Made by a program: the position numbers and the translations under genes | Origin: Mycobacterium sp. 1423905.2 | Lineage (GTDB): Bacteria > Actinomycetota > Actinomycetes > Mycobacteriales > Mycobacteriaceae | DNA length: 35,763 bases | Direction: 5' to 3' | NCBI RefSeq assembly: GCF_001673155.1 | Contig: NZ_LZLE01000354.1 | Span: forward strand, 1-35,763 | In this document: positions 17,438 to 26,624 of the stretch, piece by piece | How positions within the stretch are numbered: the stretch's first letter is position 1 | Layout: the number at the start of each line of letters is the position of its first letter | The notes under the pieces: generated by a model | Databases searched by the model: none | Told to the model about the DNA's origin: nothing | What the model saw: only the letters and a program-made list of their open reading frames with translations

Positions 17438-18400
17438 CTACTTGGCCACCTTCAGCCCCGCGATCACCTGATTGACGATGCCCTGCGACGCCGCATCGCC
17501 GATGGGTGAAGCGCCGATAAACACGGTAACCGGCTTGGTCGCGACCGCGATGATGGTGACCGAGTCGCCCTTGACGCCGCGCCCGGTGTCACCGATGGAG
17601 ATGTCGGCATCCACCCGCGAGGCCTTGACTCCGTCCACCGTCAGCGACGACGTCTTCGAGGGCCCCAGGCTGGGCTGGGACTGGATGTAGCCGGGACCGT
17701 TGGCCACACACTGCATCAACTTGGCCGCTTGGGCGCCCACATCCATGCTGGAAACGAAATTCGTCTCGGCCACCTCGACCTGCATCATCCACTGATTGGC
17801 GCCGGGCACCTCCGCGCCCAGCCCCACCGCACCGATCAGGTTGGGATTCTGGTCATCGGAGAACGGGGCCCAACCCGGTGCAGCGCTGGCCGGGAACGAC
17901 AGCTTGCCCGCGGTGATGGTGGTGCCGGTGGGCTTGTCACCGCCGGACACATTGGGTGTGCAGTCGCTGGCGGTCTGCTGCGTGCCGCCCGGCTCCGACG
18001 TCGGCGCGCTCGTGGTCTCCGAGGGACCGGCGTTGTTCGAGTTGTTGCCGCCGCTCAACGCGATCGCCAGCACGATCACCAACGCGATCACACCGACAAC
18101 TGCGATGCCGGCCACGATCAGCCAGGGCGTCTTGTTACTCGGTGGCTTGGGCGGTTGCCCGGGCGGATACAGCCCGCTCGGCCACCCCGGCGGAGGCTGC
18201 TGGCCGGGTTGGCCGTACTGCTGGGGCGGATAGCCGCCGGCGGCATAAGGGTCCATGCCGCCTTGCGGATTCGGGTATTGGCCGCCCGGCGGGTACTGGT
18301 AAGGGCCGCTTGGCGGTTGACCGCCCCAATAGGGTTGCTGCCCATAGGGATTGCTTCCGTAGGGATCCTGACCGTACGGGCCGCCGGGGGGAACCGTCAT
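17438..18400 (-). CDS. Proline/glycine/tyrosine-rich single-pass membrane protein (Rv1097c-like)
   Basis: The 320-residue protein has a low-complexity cytosolic N-terminus (residues 1-90) of PYG, PPG and QQPY repeats, one transmembrane helix at about 92-116 (WLIVAGIAVVGVIALVIVLAIAL), a Ser/Thr/Asn linker and an extracellular domain of about 180 residues with two cysteines (SDCTPN, LMQCVANGPG). It corresponds to Rv1097c; function is unknown. The N-terminal repeats resemble those of other mycobacterial envelope proteins that may self-associate. It follows fum on the same strand with 24 bases between, so it probably belongs to the glpX-fum transcript. Confidence 0.8.
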   Translation of the reverse strand: MTVPPGGPYGQDPYGSNPYGQQPYWGGQPPSGPYQYPPGGQYPNPQGGMDPYAAGGYPPQQYGQPGQQPPPGWPSGLYPPGQPPKPPSNKTPWLIVAGIAVVGVIALVIVLAIALSGGNNSNNAGPSETTSAPTSEPGGTQQTASDCTPNVSGGDKPTGTTITAGKLSFPASAAPGWAPFSDDQNPNLIGAVGLGAEVPGANQWMMQVEVAETNFVSSMDVGAQAAKLMQCVANGPGYIQSQPSLGPSKTSSLTVDGVKASRVDADISIGDTGRGVKGDSVTIIAVATKPVTVFIGASPIGDAASQGIVNQVIAGLKVAK

Positions 18401-18424
18401 TGCTGAACTACCCTCGCTTCTGGC

Positions 18425-19840
18425 TTAGTCTTGAGCCACTCGTGCCATGGCCAGTACGTCGAGGCGTTTGTCCAACTCCTCGATCGACAGCTTCTCGCCG
18501 ATCAGCCCGCGATCGATCACGGCCTGACGAATGGTCTTGCGTTCCTTGAGGGCCTGCTTGGCCACCGCGGCGGCCTCCTCATAACCGATCGCGGAGTTCA
18601 GTGGCGTCACGATCGACGGGGACGACTCGGCCAGTTCGCGCAACCGGTCCACATTGGCCACCAGCCCGACGATGCAGCGCTCGGCAAACAGCCGGGACAC
18701 GTTGGTCAGCAGCTTGAACGACTCCAAGACGTTGCGCGCCATCATCGGGATGTAGACGTTGAGCTCGAAGGCACCGCTGGCGCCGCCCCACGCGACCGCG
18801 GCGTCATTGCCGATCACCTGGGCAGCCACCTGCGTAACCGCTTCGGGCAGAACGGGGTTGACCTTGCCGGGCATGATCGAGCTACCCGGCTGCAGGTCCG
18901 GCAGCTGAATTTCGGCCAGGCCGGTCAGCGGCCCGGAACCCATCCAGCGGACGTCGTTGGCGATCTTGGTCAGCGACACCGCGACAGTGCGCAACGCGCC
19001 GGATGCCTCGACCAGCCCGTCGCGGGCCGCCTGGGCTTCGAAAGAGTTTGCCGCCGTGCGCAGTTCGGACAAGCCGGTCTTGTCGACCAGCACCGAGACC
19101 ACTTTGACGCCGAAATTCTCCGGAGCGTTGAGTCCGGTGCCCACCGCGGTGCCGCCGATGGCGAGCTCACCCAGCCGGGGCAGGGTGGCGCGCACCCGCT
19201 CGATGCCGGCCTCCACCTGACGGGCGTAGCCGCTGAACTCCTGACCCAGGGTCACCGGTACCGCATCCATCAGGTGGGTGCGGCCCGACTTCACTACCGT
19301 CTGCCACTCCAGCGCCTTGCCCGACAGCGCCTCGTGCAGCTGCTGCAGAGCCGGAATGAGGTGCACCACAGCGGCTTCGGTGGCCGCGATGTGCGTGGCG
19401 GTGGGGAACGTGTCGTTGGACGACTGCGACATGTTGACGTCGTCGTTGGGGTGCACCTGCACGCCGTTGCGGGCGGCGATGGAGGCGATCACCTCGTTGG
19501 TGTTCATGTTCGAGCTGGTGCCCGAGCCGGTCTGGAACACGTCGATGGGGAACTGGTCGTCGTGTTGCCCGTCGGCGATTTCAGCCGCGGCGGCAATGAT
19601 CGCGTCGGCCTTCTGCGGGTCCAGCAACCCGAGGTCCTTGTTGACTTGCGCGCACGCGCCTTTCAGCAGGCCCAGCGCCCGGATCTGGGTCCGCTCCAGG
19701 CCCCGGCCAGAGATCGGGAAGTTCTCCACCGCGCGCTGAGTTTGGGCGCGCCACAACGCTTTTGCCGGCACCCGGACCTCGCCCATGGTGTCGTGCTCGA
19801 TGCGGTATTCGGTGTCGTTCTCGCCGGCGTCAACGGCCAT
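18425..19840 (-). CDS. fum: Class II fumarate hydratase
   Basis: The 471-residue protein is an iron-independent fumarase of the aspartase/fumarase superfamily: [14 protein letters not shown] (104-117), catalytic-histidine block GRTHLMDA (His189) and the signature [11 protein letters not shown] (319-329) containing the catalytic serine. It interconverts fumarate and malate in the TCA cycle in the cytosol. Close to M. tuberculosis Fum (Rv1098c, 474 aa). The ATG at 19840 has AAGGAAA about nine bases upstream on the reverse strand and lies 28 bases after the glpX stop, so glpX-fum form an operon. Confidence 0.95.
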   Translation of the reverse strand: MAVDAGENDTEYRIEHDTMGEVRVPAKALWRAQTQRAVENFPISGRGLERTQIRALGLLKGACAQVNKDLGLLDPQKADAIIAAAAEIADGQHDDQFPIDVFQTGSGTSSNMNTNEVIASIAARNGVQVHPNDDVNMSQSSNDTFPTATHIAATEAAVVHLIPALQQLHEALSGKALEWQTVVKSGRTHLMDAVPVTLGQEFSGYARQVEAGIERVRATLPRLGELAIGGTAVGTGLNAPENFGVKVVSVLVDKTGLSELRTAANSFEAQAARDGLVEASGALRTVAVSLTKIANDVRWMGSGPLTGLAEIQLPDLQPGSSIMPGKVNPVLPEAVTQVAAQVIGNDAAVAWGGASGAFELNVYIPMMARNVLESFKLLTNVSRLFAERCIVGLVANVDRLRELAESSPSIVTPLNSAIGYEEAAAVAKQALKERKTIRQAVIDRGLIGEKLSIEELDKRLDVLAMARVAQD

Positions 19841-19868
19841 CGGTGAGTTTCCTTGCTATGCGTGGTTG

Positions 19869-20909
19869 TCAGGGCAGGGGATAGGCGGCAGTGCTGTCGC
19901 CGGTGAAGTCGATGGCGGAGTATTCGGTGAGCTTGGACAGCCGGTGGTAGGCCTCGATCATCCGCACGGTGCCCGACTTGGAACGCATGACGATCGATTG
20001 GGTGGTGCAGCCGCCAGGTTGGTAGCGCACCCCTTTGAGCAGGTCGCCGTCGGTCACTCCGGTTGCGCAGAAAAAGACGTTGTCACCGGACACCAGGTCC
20101 TCGGTGGTCAAGATCTGGTCGAGGTCGTAGCCGGCGTCGAGGGCCTTGCGGCGCTCAGCGTCGTCCTTGGGTGCCAGCTGCGCCTGAATCGCCCCGCCCA
20201 TGCATCGGATCGCCGCGGCGGCGATGATCCCCTCCGGGGTGCCGCCGATGCCGGCCAGCATGTCGGTGCCGGACTGCGGTCGGCACGCCGAGATGGCACC
20301 GGCGACGTCGCCGTCGGTGATCAGCCGGATCCTGGCCCCGGTCGCGCGGACGTCCTCGATCAGCTGCGCGTGCCGCGGCCGGTCCAAGATGCAGACGGTC
20401 ATGTCGCGCAGCGACAGTCCCTTGACTTTGGCGACTGCCCGCACGTTTTCCCCGATCGGCGCGGTGATGTCCAAGACGTGTGCGGCCTCAGGGCCGACGG
20501 CGATCTTGTTCATGTAGAACACCGCCGACGGGTCGAACATGGCGCCGCGATCGGCCACCGCGAGCACCGAGATGGCGTTCGGCATGCCCTTGCTCATCAA
20601 CGTGGTGCCGTCGATCGGGTCGACGGCGAAGTCGCAATCCGGCCCGTCGCCGTTGCCGACCTCCTCGCCGTTGTAGAGCATCGGTGCTTCGTCTTTTTCA
20701 CCTTCACCGATGACCACGACGCCGCGCATCGACACCGAGTTGACCAGCTCGCGGATTGCGTCGACCGCCGCGCCGTCGCCACCCTCCTTGTCGCCGCGGC
20801 CGACCCAGCGGCCCGCGGCCATGGCACCGGCTTCGGTGACTCGCACCAGTTCCAAGGCCAGGTTGCGGTCGGGGGCTTCCTTCCGGGGTGGCCGACCCTC
20901 TGCACTCAT
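19869..20909 (-). CDS. glpX: Class II fructose-1,6-bisphosphatase
   Basis: The 346-residue protein is a GlpX-family FBPase: [13 protein letters not shown] (67-78), [12 protein letters not shown] (97-108), [15 protein letters not shown] and [14 protein letters not shown]. It hydrolyses fructose-1,6-bisphosphate to fructose-6-phosphate, the key gluconeogenic step for mycobacteria growing on fatty acids or cholesterol. Corresponds to Rv1099c. The reverse frame stays open to 21389, but that extension overlaps the divergent gene at 20964; the ATG at 20909 ([16 protein letters not shown]) is preferred. GGGAGA upstream can serve as ribosome site. Confidence 0.93.
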   Translation of the reverse strand: MSAEGRPPRKEAPDRNLALELVRVTEAGAMAAGRWVGRGDKEGGDGAAVDAIRELVNSVSMRGVVVIGEGEKDEAPMLYNGEEVGNGDGPDCDFAVDPIDGTTLMSKGMPNAISVLAVADRGAMFDPSAVFYMNKIAVGPEAAHVLDITAPIGENVRAVAKVKGLSLRDMTVCILDRPRHAQLIEDVRATGARIRLITDGDVAGAISACRPQSGTDMLAGIGGTPEGIIAAAAIRCMGGAIQAQLAPKDDAERRKALDAGYDLDQILTTEDLVSGDNVFFCATGVTDGDLLKGVRYQPGGCTTQSIVMRSKSGTVRMIEAYHRLSKLTEYSAIDFTGDSTAAYPLP

Positions 20910-20951
20910 GGTGGCGATTCTCCCAGAAGCGAAACCCTCGACTGGAGCTGG

Positions 20952-20957
20952 GATACT
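20952..20957 (+). promoter_or_regulatory. -10-like box (GATACT) for the DUF4245 gene
   Basis: GATACT matches TATACT at five of six positions and ends six bases before GTG 20964, consistent with a leaderless start. It sits in a 54-base divergent region shared with glpX. Confidence 0.3.
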
Positions 20958-20963
20958 TGGGGA

Positions 20964-21608
20964 GTGACCGCAGAGCCGCAGCCGACGCCCAAGCCGGCCA
21001 AACCACGGTTGCTGCAGGACGGTCGCGACATGTTCTGGTCGCTGGGTCCGCTGGTGATCGGTTGCATACTGCTCGCCGGGCTGGTCGGGATGTGCTCGTT
21101 CCAGCCGGGCGGCACCAACAAAGGGACCATCCCGTCTTATGACGCGGCGACGGCGTTGCGCGCCGACGCGGCGTCGTTCGGGTTCCCGATCCGGTTGCCG
21201 CAGTTGCCCGCCGACTGGAAACCGAACTCCGGCAGCCGCGGCAACATCGAAAACGGTCGTACCGACAGCGCCGCCGGTCAGCGGCTCAACGCGGTCACCT
21301 CGGTGGTGGGCTACATCAGCCCGTCCGGCAAATATCTGAGCCTGACCCAGAGCAATGCGGACGAGGACAAATTGGTCGGCTCCATCCACTCCGGCATGTA
21401 TCCCAGCGGAACCGTCGACGCGTCGGGCACCAACTGGGTGGTCTACGAAGGCTCCGACGACAAGGGCGCGCTCGAACCGGTATGGACCACCCGGCTGGCC
21501 AGCCCCGCTGGCCCCACCCAGATTGCGATCACCGGCGCCGGCAGCACCGAACAGTTTCGTACGCTAGCGGCGGCGACCCAATCGCAGCCGCCGTTACCGA
21601 GCCGATAG
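20964..21608 (+). CDS. DUF4245 single-pass membrane protein (Rv1100-like)
   Basis: The 214-residue protein has a proline-rich N-terminus, a transmembrane helix at about residues 24-44 ([21 protein letters not shown]) and an extracytoplasmic domain ([34 protein letters not shown]) typical of actinobacterial DUF4245. It corresponds to Rv1100; function is unknown. The forward frame is open for a long way upstream, but that part is antisense to glpX; the GTG at 20964 gives [15 protein letters not shown]. It is 12 bases upstream of the dienelactone hydrolase-like gene, so they may be co-transcribed. Confidence 0.8.
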   Translation: MTAEPQPTPKPAKPRLLQDGRDMFWSLGPLVIGCILLAGLVGMCSFQPGGTNKGTIPSYDAATALRADAASFGFPIRLPQLPADWKPNSGSRGNIENGRTDSAAGQRLNAVTSVVGYISPSGKYLSLTQSNADEDKLVGSIHSGMYPSGTVDASGTNWVVYEGSDDKGALEPVWTTRLASPAGPTQIAITGAGSTEQFRTLAAATQSQPPLPSR

Positions 21609-21620
21609 AAGGAACGCAGC

Positions 21621-22427
21621 GTGAGCGGACCCGAAGCAGACCTGACCGGTTGGACCGCAACACCCTTTTCCGCGGCCGGCTTCACCCACGACGTCTACCG
21701 CAAGGGGTCGGGTCCCGGGGTGGTGTTGATCCCCGAGATGCCCGGCATCCACCCGGGCGTGCTGGGTCTGGGCAACCACCTGGTCGACAACGGATTCACC
21801 GTGGCCATCCCGTCGCTGTTCGGCGAACCCGGCCGGCCCATCTCAGTGGGCTACGCGGTCGCCGAAATCACCCGGGGTTGCGTGGCCCGGGAATTCGCGG
21901 CGCTGGCCACCGACAAGCAGCGACCGGTCGCTGCCTACCTGCGTGCGCTGGCGCGCGACCTCAACGCCGCCACGCCCGGCAAGGGCGTCGGCGTCATCGG
22001 TCAATGTTTCACCGGCGGCTTCGCGCTGGCGGCCGCCGTCGACGACAGCGTGCTGGCTCCGGTGCTCAGCCAGCCATCGGTTCCCTTCCCCTTCACTCCC
22101 GCGCAGCGCCGGGACCCGGGCATGAGCGAAGTGGAACTCAACGTCGTCGTCGACCGGTGCGCCAACGACGGGTTGTGCGCCCTCGGATTGCGGTTCAGCG
22201 CGGACAAGATGGCTCCGGCCGAACGGTTCGCCACGCTCAAGCGGCGGCTCGGGGATGCGTTCGAGGTCATCGAGATCGACTCCAGCCCCGGCAATGAGCA
22301 CGGCTTCGGACGGATGGCGCACTCGGTGCTCACCGACGAGGTACGCGAGGTCGACGGCCAGCCCGCCTATGAAGCCCGAAAGCGCGTCGTCGAATTCCTC
22401 ACCGAGCGGCTGACTGCTTCTCCTTAG
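21621..22427 (+). CDS. Dienelactone hydrolase-family alpha/beta hydrolase
   Basis: The 268-residue protein has the DLH pattern: Glu39 (LIPEMPGIHP), nucleophile Cys129 in IGQCFTGGFAL, Asp195 (SADKMAPAERF) and His227 (GNEHGFG), so a Cys-Asp-His triad with the activating glutamate. DLH enzymes hydrolyse dienelactone to maleylacetate; actinobacterial relatives act on varied esters and lactones, so the substrate is open. The start GTG 21621 has AAGGA upstream. I do not recall an equivalent next to Rv1100 in M. tuberculosis. Its last 29 bases overlap the end of the convergent permease gene. Confidence 0.8.
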   Translation: MSGPEADLTGWTATPFSAAGFTHDVYRKGSGPGVVLIPEMPGIHPGVLGLGNHLVDNGFTVAIPSLFGEPGRPISVGYAVAEITRGCVAREFAALATDKQRPVAAYLRALARDLNAATPGKGVGVIGQCFTGGFALAAAVDDSVLAPVLSQPSVPFPFTPAQRRDPGMSEVELNVVVDRCANDGLCALGLRFSADKMAPAERFATLKRRLGDAFEVIEIDSSPGNEHGFGRMAHSVLTDEVREVDGQPAYEARKRVVEFLTERLTASP

Positions 22428-23547
22428 CGCTTTTCTTCAAGCGCGAGAGCCAGTTTCGGCGCACGGGCTGATCCTCGACCGGTTTGAGCTCGACGCCTTT
22501 GTACACCGCCAGGTAGACGTCCAGCGTGGTGACGATGAGGATCATCAGCACCGGACCGATGATGATGCCCCAGGGGCCGAACATGCTGATGCCGGCGAAC
22601 ACCGACAGCAGCATCAAAGCCGAGTTCAGCCGTGCATCACGCGGCACCAAGACGGGCCGTAGGAAGTTGTCGATATTGGTTACGACCACCAGATGCCACG
22701 CCACGACGAAGATGCCGCCGGCGACATTGCCGAAGAAGATCATCCCGACGCCGAACGGAATGGTCACGATCCCGCCGCCTAGCGGAATGATCGACAGGGC
22801 GGTCAGCACGATGGCGAAGATGAAGAAGCCGTGATGGAAACCGGCGACGTAGATCGACGCGGCGCCCGCCACACCTTGGCAGAACGCGATGACGAACTGG
22901 CCGTTCACGGTGCCGCGCACCATCGAACCCATCTTGCGCAGATACAAGTCGGTGACTTCCTCACCGAGCGGGTTCAGCTGACCCAGCAGTGTGCGCAGCT
23001 TGTCGCGGTTGGTCAGCAGGGCGACGAAAACGTAGAAGAAGATGATCGCCGAGGTGATGACGCCGGCGAGACTGCCCGCGGTGTGCTGCAGCACGCCCAG
23101 CAGCCAGTGACCGACGGTCTGCGCCGCGGTGACCAACGCCCTGCGCAGGGTGTCGGCGGTGACCGTGACGTGCACAAACGGCACCCGCGCCAGCAGGTCG
23201 TTGACCAGGTGCAACGCCTTGTCGCCGATACCGTTGGGGCCGGTGGACTTGACCCATCCGGCGACGGAATCGACCATTCGGGCGATCTGCACGATTGCCA
23301 GCGCAATAACCAGGCCGACCGGGATGATGACGATGGTCAGCGCCGACAACACCGTGCATGCGGCCGACCAGCCGGTGTTGAGGCGCTTGTTGAACCAGTT
23401 GAACAGCGGCGTGAACAGATACGCCCCGACCGCGGCCACCACGATGAGGACGAAGTAGTCGCGCAGGAAGTAAGCGCCGAACACCACGGCGACGAGGGTG
23501 AAGACCGCCAGCGCGCGTTTTTGGGTGAGCGTGAATTCGGTGTTCAT
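22399..23547 (-). CDS. AI-2E family transporter (UPF0118 permease)
   Basis: The 382-residue protein has about eight transmembrane helices in paired groups and the family-typical segment FLRPVLVPRDARLNSALMLL with GPWGIIIGPVLMILI near the C-terminus, followed by a basic tail. Relatives include TqsA (AI-2 exporter) and Na+/H+ antiporter-like proteins; the transported substrate cannot be inferred. It corresponds to Rv1101c. A TAAGGT box lies ten bases before the ATG on the reverse strand (23558-23563). Its 3' end overlaps the convergent hydrolase gene by 29 bases. In M. tuberculosis the mazE3/mazF3 pair lies upstream of this gene; it is absent here. Confidence 0.85.
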   Translation of the reverse strand: MNTEFTLTQKRALAVFTLVAVVFGAYFLRDYFVLIVVAAVGAYLFTPLFNWFNKRLNTGWSAACTVLSALTIVIIPVGLVIALAIVQIARMVDSVAGWVKSTGPNGIGDKALHLVNDLLARVPFVHVTVTADTLRRALVTAAQTVGHWLLGVLQHTAGSLAGVITSAIIFFYVFVALLTNRDKLRTLLGQLNPLGEEVTDLYLRKMGSMVRGTVNGQFVIAFCQGVAGAASIYVAGFHHGFFIFAIVLTALSIIPLGGGIVTIPFGVGMIFFGNVAGGIFVVAWHLVVVTNIDNFLRPVLVPRDARLNSALMLLSVFAGISMFGPWGIIIGPVLMILIVTTLDVYLAVYKGVELKPVEDQPVRRNWLSRLKKSAKEKQSAAR

Positions 23548-23633
23548 GCGCTCCGTAACCTTAGCTGGTGGGGGGTGCCCGTGGGTTCATGCGCGAGCGG
23601 GGCAGTGCCGCCCGCTCGGCAGGAGGAAAAGCT

Positions 23634-25166
23634 ATGACTGTGGTCGACACGACCTACGGACCCGTCCGGGGTTGCCAGGACGGCCCGGTGAAGGTCTGGA
23701 AAGGCATTCGGTTCGCCGCGCCACCGGTGGGTGATTTGAGGTTTCGGGCTCCCGAGCCGCCCGGGCGGTCCGCGGAGGTCGCCGATGCCACCGCGTTCGG
23801 GCCGGCCTGCCCGCAAGTCGTCATGCCCAGGATGCCGCTCGAACTGGGCGCCCCGCTCGGCGAGGACTGCTTGCGGCTGAACATCTGGGCGCCCAGCGGC
23901 GCGCAACCGGGTGCCGGAAAGCCGGTGATGGTGTGGCTGCATGGCGGTGCATATGTGCTGGGCTCGGCCAGCCAGCCGCTCTACGACGGGCGCGCCCTGG
24001 CCGGCAACGGTGACGTCGTGGTGGTCACGGTCAACTACCGCATCGGCGCGCTGGGGTTTCTGGACTTGTCCTCGTTCAGCACCTGGCAGCGTCCGTTCGA
24101 CTCCAACATCGGACTGCGCGACGTGCTGGCGGCGCTGGCATGGGTGCGCGACAACATCGCCGCATTCGGCGGCGATCCGGCCAATGTGACGTTGTTCGGT
24201 GAATCCGCCGGAGCCGGGCTGGTCACCACCCTGCTCGCCTGCCCGGCGGCCGAGGGACTGTTCGTCCGCGCGATCGCCCAGAGCTCGCCGGCCACCTCGG
24301 TGTATGACCGCGACCGGGGGCGCCGGGTCACCCTGGCCGTCCTGGACAAGCTGGGAATCGGCGCGTCCGAGGCGCGCAAAGTGGCGGACATGCCGACCGC
24401 GGCGCTGGTGGCGGCGACCAATGAGGTGTTCAACGAAGTGCCGGTAAGTAATCCGGGCACCCTGGCATTCGTTCCCATCGTCGACGGGGACCTGCTGCAC
24501 GACCAGCCCGTCAAACTGGCGCAGGAAGGCCGGCTGCTTCCGGTTCCGCTGATCATCGGCACCAACAAGCGCGAGGCGGCGCTGTTCCGGTTGATGCGTT
24601 CGGCGCTGATGCCGATCACACCGCATGCCATCACGACGATGTTCAGCCAGATCGCCGCCGAACAGCCCGACCTGCAACTGCCCACCATGGATGTCTTCGG
24701 CTCGGCATATTCGGGCCGGCAGAAGGCGCGCAGCGTCAACATGGCCACCGATATCGGCTTCCGCATGCCCTCGGTATGGCTGGCCGACGGCCACAGCGCG
24801 GTGGCGCCGGTGTACCTGTACCGGTTCGACTACGCGACGCCGTTGTACAAGCTGCTGCTGGTCGGAGCCGCACATGCAACCGAATTGCCTTATGTCTGGG
24901 GCAATCTCGGTGGACCGCAGGACGTCACGCTGAAGCTTGGCGGCGCCAAAACCGCGACGGCGGTCTCCGCGCGGATGCAGACGCGGTGGATCAACTTCGC
25001 GGTACTTGGTACTCCCGACGGCCCGCCCGGCGAGCCGTACTGGCAGCCCTACCAGGCCAGTGCTGACCGCGCCTGCCTGGTCATCGACAAAGAAGACCGG
25101 GTGGTGCACGACGTCGACGCCCGCATCCGCGGCGCCTGGGGCGACCAGATGGTCAGCTTCCGTTAG
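23634..25166 (+). CDS. Type-B carboxylesterase (para-nitrobenzyl esterase family)
   Basis: The 510-residue protein is an intact type-B carboxylesterase: EDCLRLNIW (77-85), oxyanion HGG at 103-105, nucleophile elbow GESAG with Ser191, acid Glu314 (NKREAALF) and His414 (GAAHATELPYVWG). It hydrolyses carboxylic esters; no signal peptide is seen, so it is probably cytosolic. In M. tuberculosis H37Rv the corresponding sequence is split into Rv1104 and Rv1105, so this is the unbroken form. The ATG at 23634 is preceded by GGAGGAAAAGCT, an excellent ribosome site; the frame opens at 23568 but lacks such a site. It converges on the 3beta-HSD gene with two bases between stops. Confidence 0.9.
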   Translation: MTVVDTTYGPVRGCQDGPVKVWKGIRFAAPPVGDLRFRAPEPPGRSAEVADATAFGPACPQVVMPRMPLELGAPLGEDCLRLNIWAPSGAQPGAGKPVMVWLHGGAYVLGSASQPLYDGRALAGNGDVVVVTVNYRIGALGFLDLSSFSTWQRPFDSNIGLRDVLAALAWVRDNIAAFGGDPANVTLFGESAGAGLVTTLLACPAAEGLFVRAIAQSSPATSVYDRDRGRRVTLAVLDKLGIGASEARKVADMPTAALVAATNEVFNEVPVSNPGTLAFVPIVDGDLLHDQPVKLAQEGRLLPVPLIIGTNKREAALFRLMRSALMPITPHAITTMFSQIAAEQPDLQLPTMDVFGSAYSGRQKARSVNMATDIGFRMPSVWLADGHSAVAPVYLYRFDYATPLYKLLLVGAAHATELPYVWGNLGGPQDVTLKLGGAKTATAVSARMQTRWINFAVLGTPDGPPGEPYWQPYQASADRACLVIDKEDRVVHDVDARIRGAWGDQMVSFR

Positions 25167-25168
25167 CG

Positions 25169-26293
25169 CTACTTCGAGCCGCTGACCGCCTTGTCAGAGG
25201 TGCGCTTACCGGACCGCTTGGCCGCCTGAGCTTCGCGCTTCATCCGGTGGAACATCTCCACGTAGTAGGGCAGACACTCCTTCATCGCCTGCTCGGTGGT
25301 GAACAGCGGTTCGTAACCCAGGTCCCGGCGAGCCTTGTCCACCGAGAAGTAGTTGTCCAGGTACAAGCGTTCGACCGCCAGCGGCTCGAGCAGCGGCGCG
25401 GGGAACCCGAACCGGAAGTGCAGCCGCTGCCAGCCTGTCATCACCCAATGCACGGCCGGGCCGGAAACCCTTATCCGCGGCCACTTTTCGCCGCACGCCT
25501 CGACCACCGGGCGGGCGAACTCGAACATGTTGATCGGGTCGGCGTCGTTGATGAAATAGGCCTCACCGGGTGCCGTGCCGCCGGGCACCAGGTGTTGGCC
25601 GGCCAAGATGAAACCGTGAATCAGGTTGTGCACGTAAGAGTTGTCCAGCTTCGCCGACTTCGGACCGACCAGCACTTTGACGTGGCCTTTGATCACGCTC
25701 TCGAACAACTTGCGGAACATGGTCTGGTCGCCGGTGCCCCAGATGCCGCTGGGCCGGACAGCGCAAGTGAGCATGCCGTCAACATCGTTCTGCGACAACA
25801 CAAACCGCTCGGCGGCCACCTTGGTTTCGGTGTAGAGGTCGTTGAACCGGTCGGTGTAGGGCAGCGTCTCGTCGCCGCCGGAAATGTTCTGTCCACCCAT
25901 CACCACGCTGTTGGACGAGGTGTAGACGAACCGCTTGACACCGGCCTGCCGGCCCGCGTACAGCAAGTTCTCCGTGCCGCCGACGTTGACGGCGAAGCTG
26001 CGCTGCCGGTACTCCTGGGTGGCCGACGCGCCGCCCATCAACTCGATGATGGCGGCGGTGTGAATGATCGTGTCGATGCCGTCCACCGCGGCGGCGCACA
26101 CACCCTTGTCGGTGATGTCACCCTCGAGCACTTGCAACTTCGGATGTTGCGGCAGCGGCGAGGGAGCGCGGTCGAAGGACCGGACCTGGTGTCCGCGGTC
26201 GAGCAACGTGGTCACCAGGTTGGCGCCTACGAAGCCTGAGCCGCCGGTCACCAGGACGCTGCCGAGGTCGGTAGTCAGTGCTGGATCACCCAT
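25169..26293 (-). CDS. 3-beta-hydroxysteroid dehydrogenase/isomerase (cholesterol oxidation)
   Basis: The protein is 374 residues from ATG 26293, an extended-SDR enzyme: NAD-binding VTGGSGFVGANL (GxxGxxG at about 17-23), VYTSSNSVV (catalytic Ser) and Tyr154-x3-Lys158 in LYTETK. It matches Rv1106c throughout. The enzyme converts cholesterol to cholest-4-en-3-one, an entry step of sterol breakdown. An in-frame ATG at 26305 would add MLPR, but it overlaps the predicted -10 box TATGCT (26301-26306), which is seven bases from ATG 26293, so a leaderless start at 26293 is preferred. A KstR-type operator covers the region just upstream. Confidence 0.92.
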   Translation of the reverse strand: MGDPALTTDLGSVLVTGGSGFVGANLVTTLLDRGHQVRSFDRAPSPLPQHPKLQVLEGDITDKGVCAAAVDGIDTIIHTAAIIELMGGASATQEYRQRSFAVNVGGTENLLYAGRQAGVKRFVYTSSNSVVMGGQNISGGDETLPYTDRFNDLYTETKVAAERFVLSQNDVDGMLTCAVRPSGIWGTGDQTMFRKLFESVIKGHVKVLVGPKSAKLDNSYVHNLIHGFILAGQHLVPGGTAPGEAYFINDADPINMFEFARPVVEACGEKWPRIRVSGPAVHWVMTGWQRLHFRFGFPAPLLEPLAVERLYLDNYFSVDKARRDLGYEPLFTTEQAMKECLPYYVEMFHRMKREAQAAKRSGKRTSDKAVSGSK

Positions 26294-26300
26294 GCGGGGG

Positions 26301-26325
26301 AGCATAACTGAAACGTGTTCCAGTT
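26301..26325 (-). promoter_or_regulatory. KstR-type operator and -10 box of 3beta-HSD
   Basis: The palindrome AACTGAAACGTGTTCCAGTT (26306-26325, plus strand) contains T-GA-AAC-GT-GTT-CC-A at 26309-26322, an exact fit to the published KstR consensus TnnAACnnGTTnnA. On the reverse strand the TATGCT -10 box (26301-26306) touches it, so bound KstR would block RNA polymerase. KstR is the TetR-family repressor of cholesterol catabolism, and the M. smegmatis homologue of this gene is reported KstR-dependent. Confidence 0.75.
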
Positions 26326-26369
26326 TGAAGCCCGATTGGCCGTCTGGAATCGGTCAAGATAGCGGTCGG

Positions 26370-26624
26370 TCAGTCCGCTGCGGCCTCCCCGGCGGCCAGC
26401 GCATCGGTCACTCGCTGACGGGCGCCAGCTAAGTGTTGTTCGCACCTTTTGGCGAGTTGCTCGCCCCTTTCCCATAACTTCAGCGACGCGTCCAGGTCCA
26501 AGCCACCCTGTTCGAGCAGGCGGACAACCTCGATGAGTTCGTCTCGGCATTGTTCGTAGCCGAGCTGACTAATAGGTGTAGTCGAGCCGCTCGCGGAGTC
26601 GTTGCTCTGGTCATCTCGAGCCAT
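26370..26624 (-). CDS. xseB: Exodeoxyribonuclease VII small subunit
   Basis: The 84-residue protein has the XseB pattern: [45 protein letters not shown], a helical hairpin that binds the long C-terminal helices of XseA. Exo VII degrades single-stranded DNA in both directions. The start is the ATG at 26624 with AAGGA about seven bases upstream; a GTG at 26639 would add five residues. It overlaps the end of xseA by 14 bases, so the subunits are translationally coupled. Corresponds to Rv1107c. Confidence 0.92.
   Translation of the reverse strand: MARDDQSNDSASGSTTPISQLGYEQCRDELIEVVRLLEQGGLDLDASLKLWERGEQLAKRCEQHLAGARQRVTDALAAGEAAAD

Noticed and set aside
19869..21389. A 506-residue GlpX with a long N-terminal extension
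   Set aside because: The extra 160 residues are antisense to the DUF4245 gene and do not resemble the family; ATG 20909 gives a normal class II FBPase.
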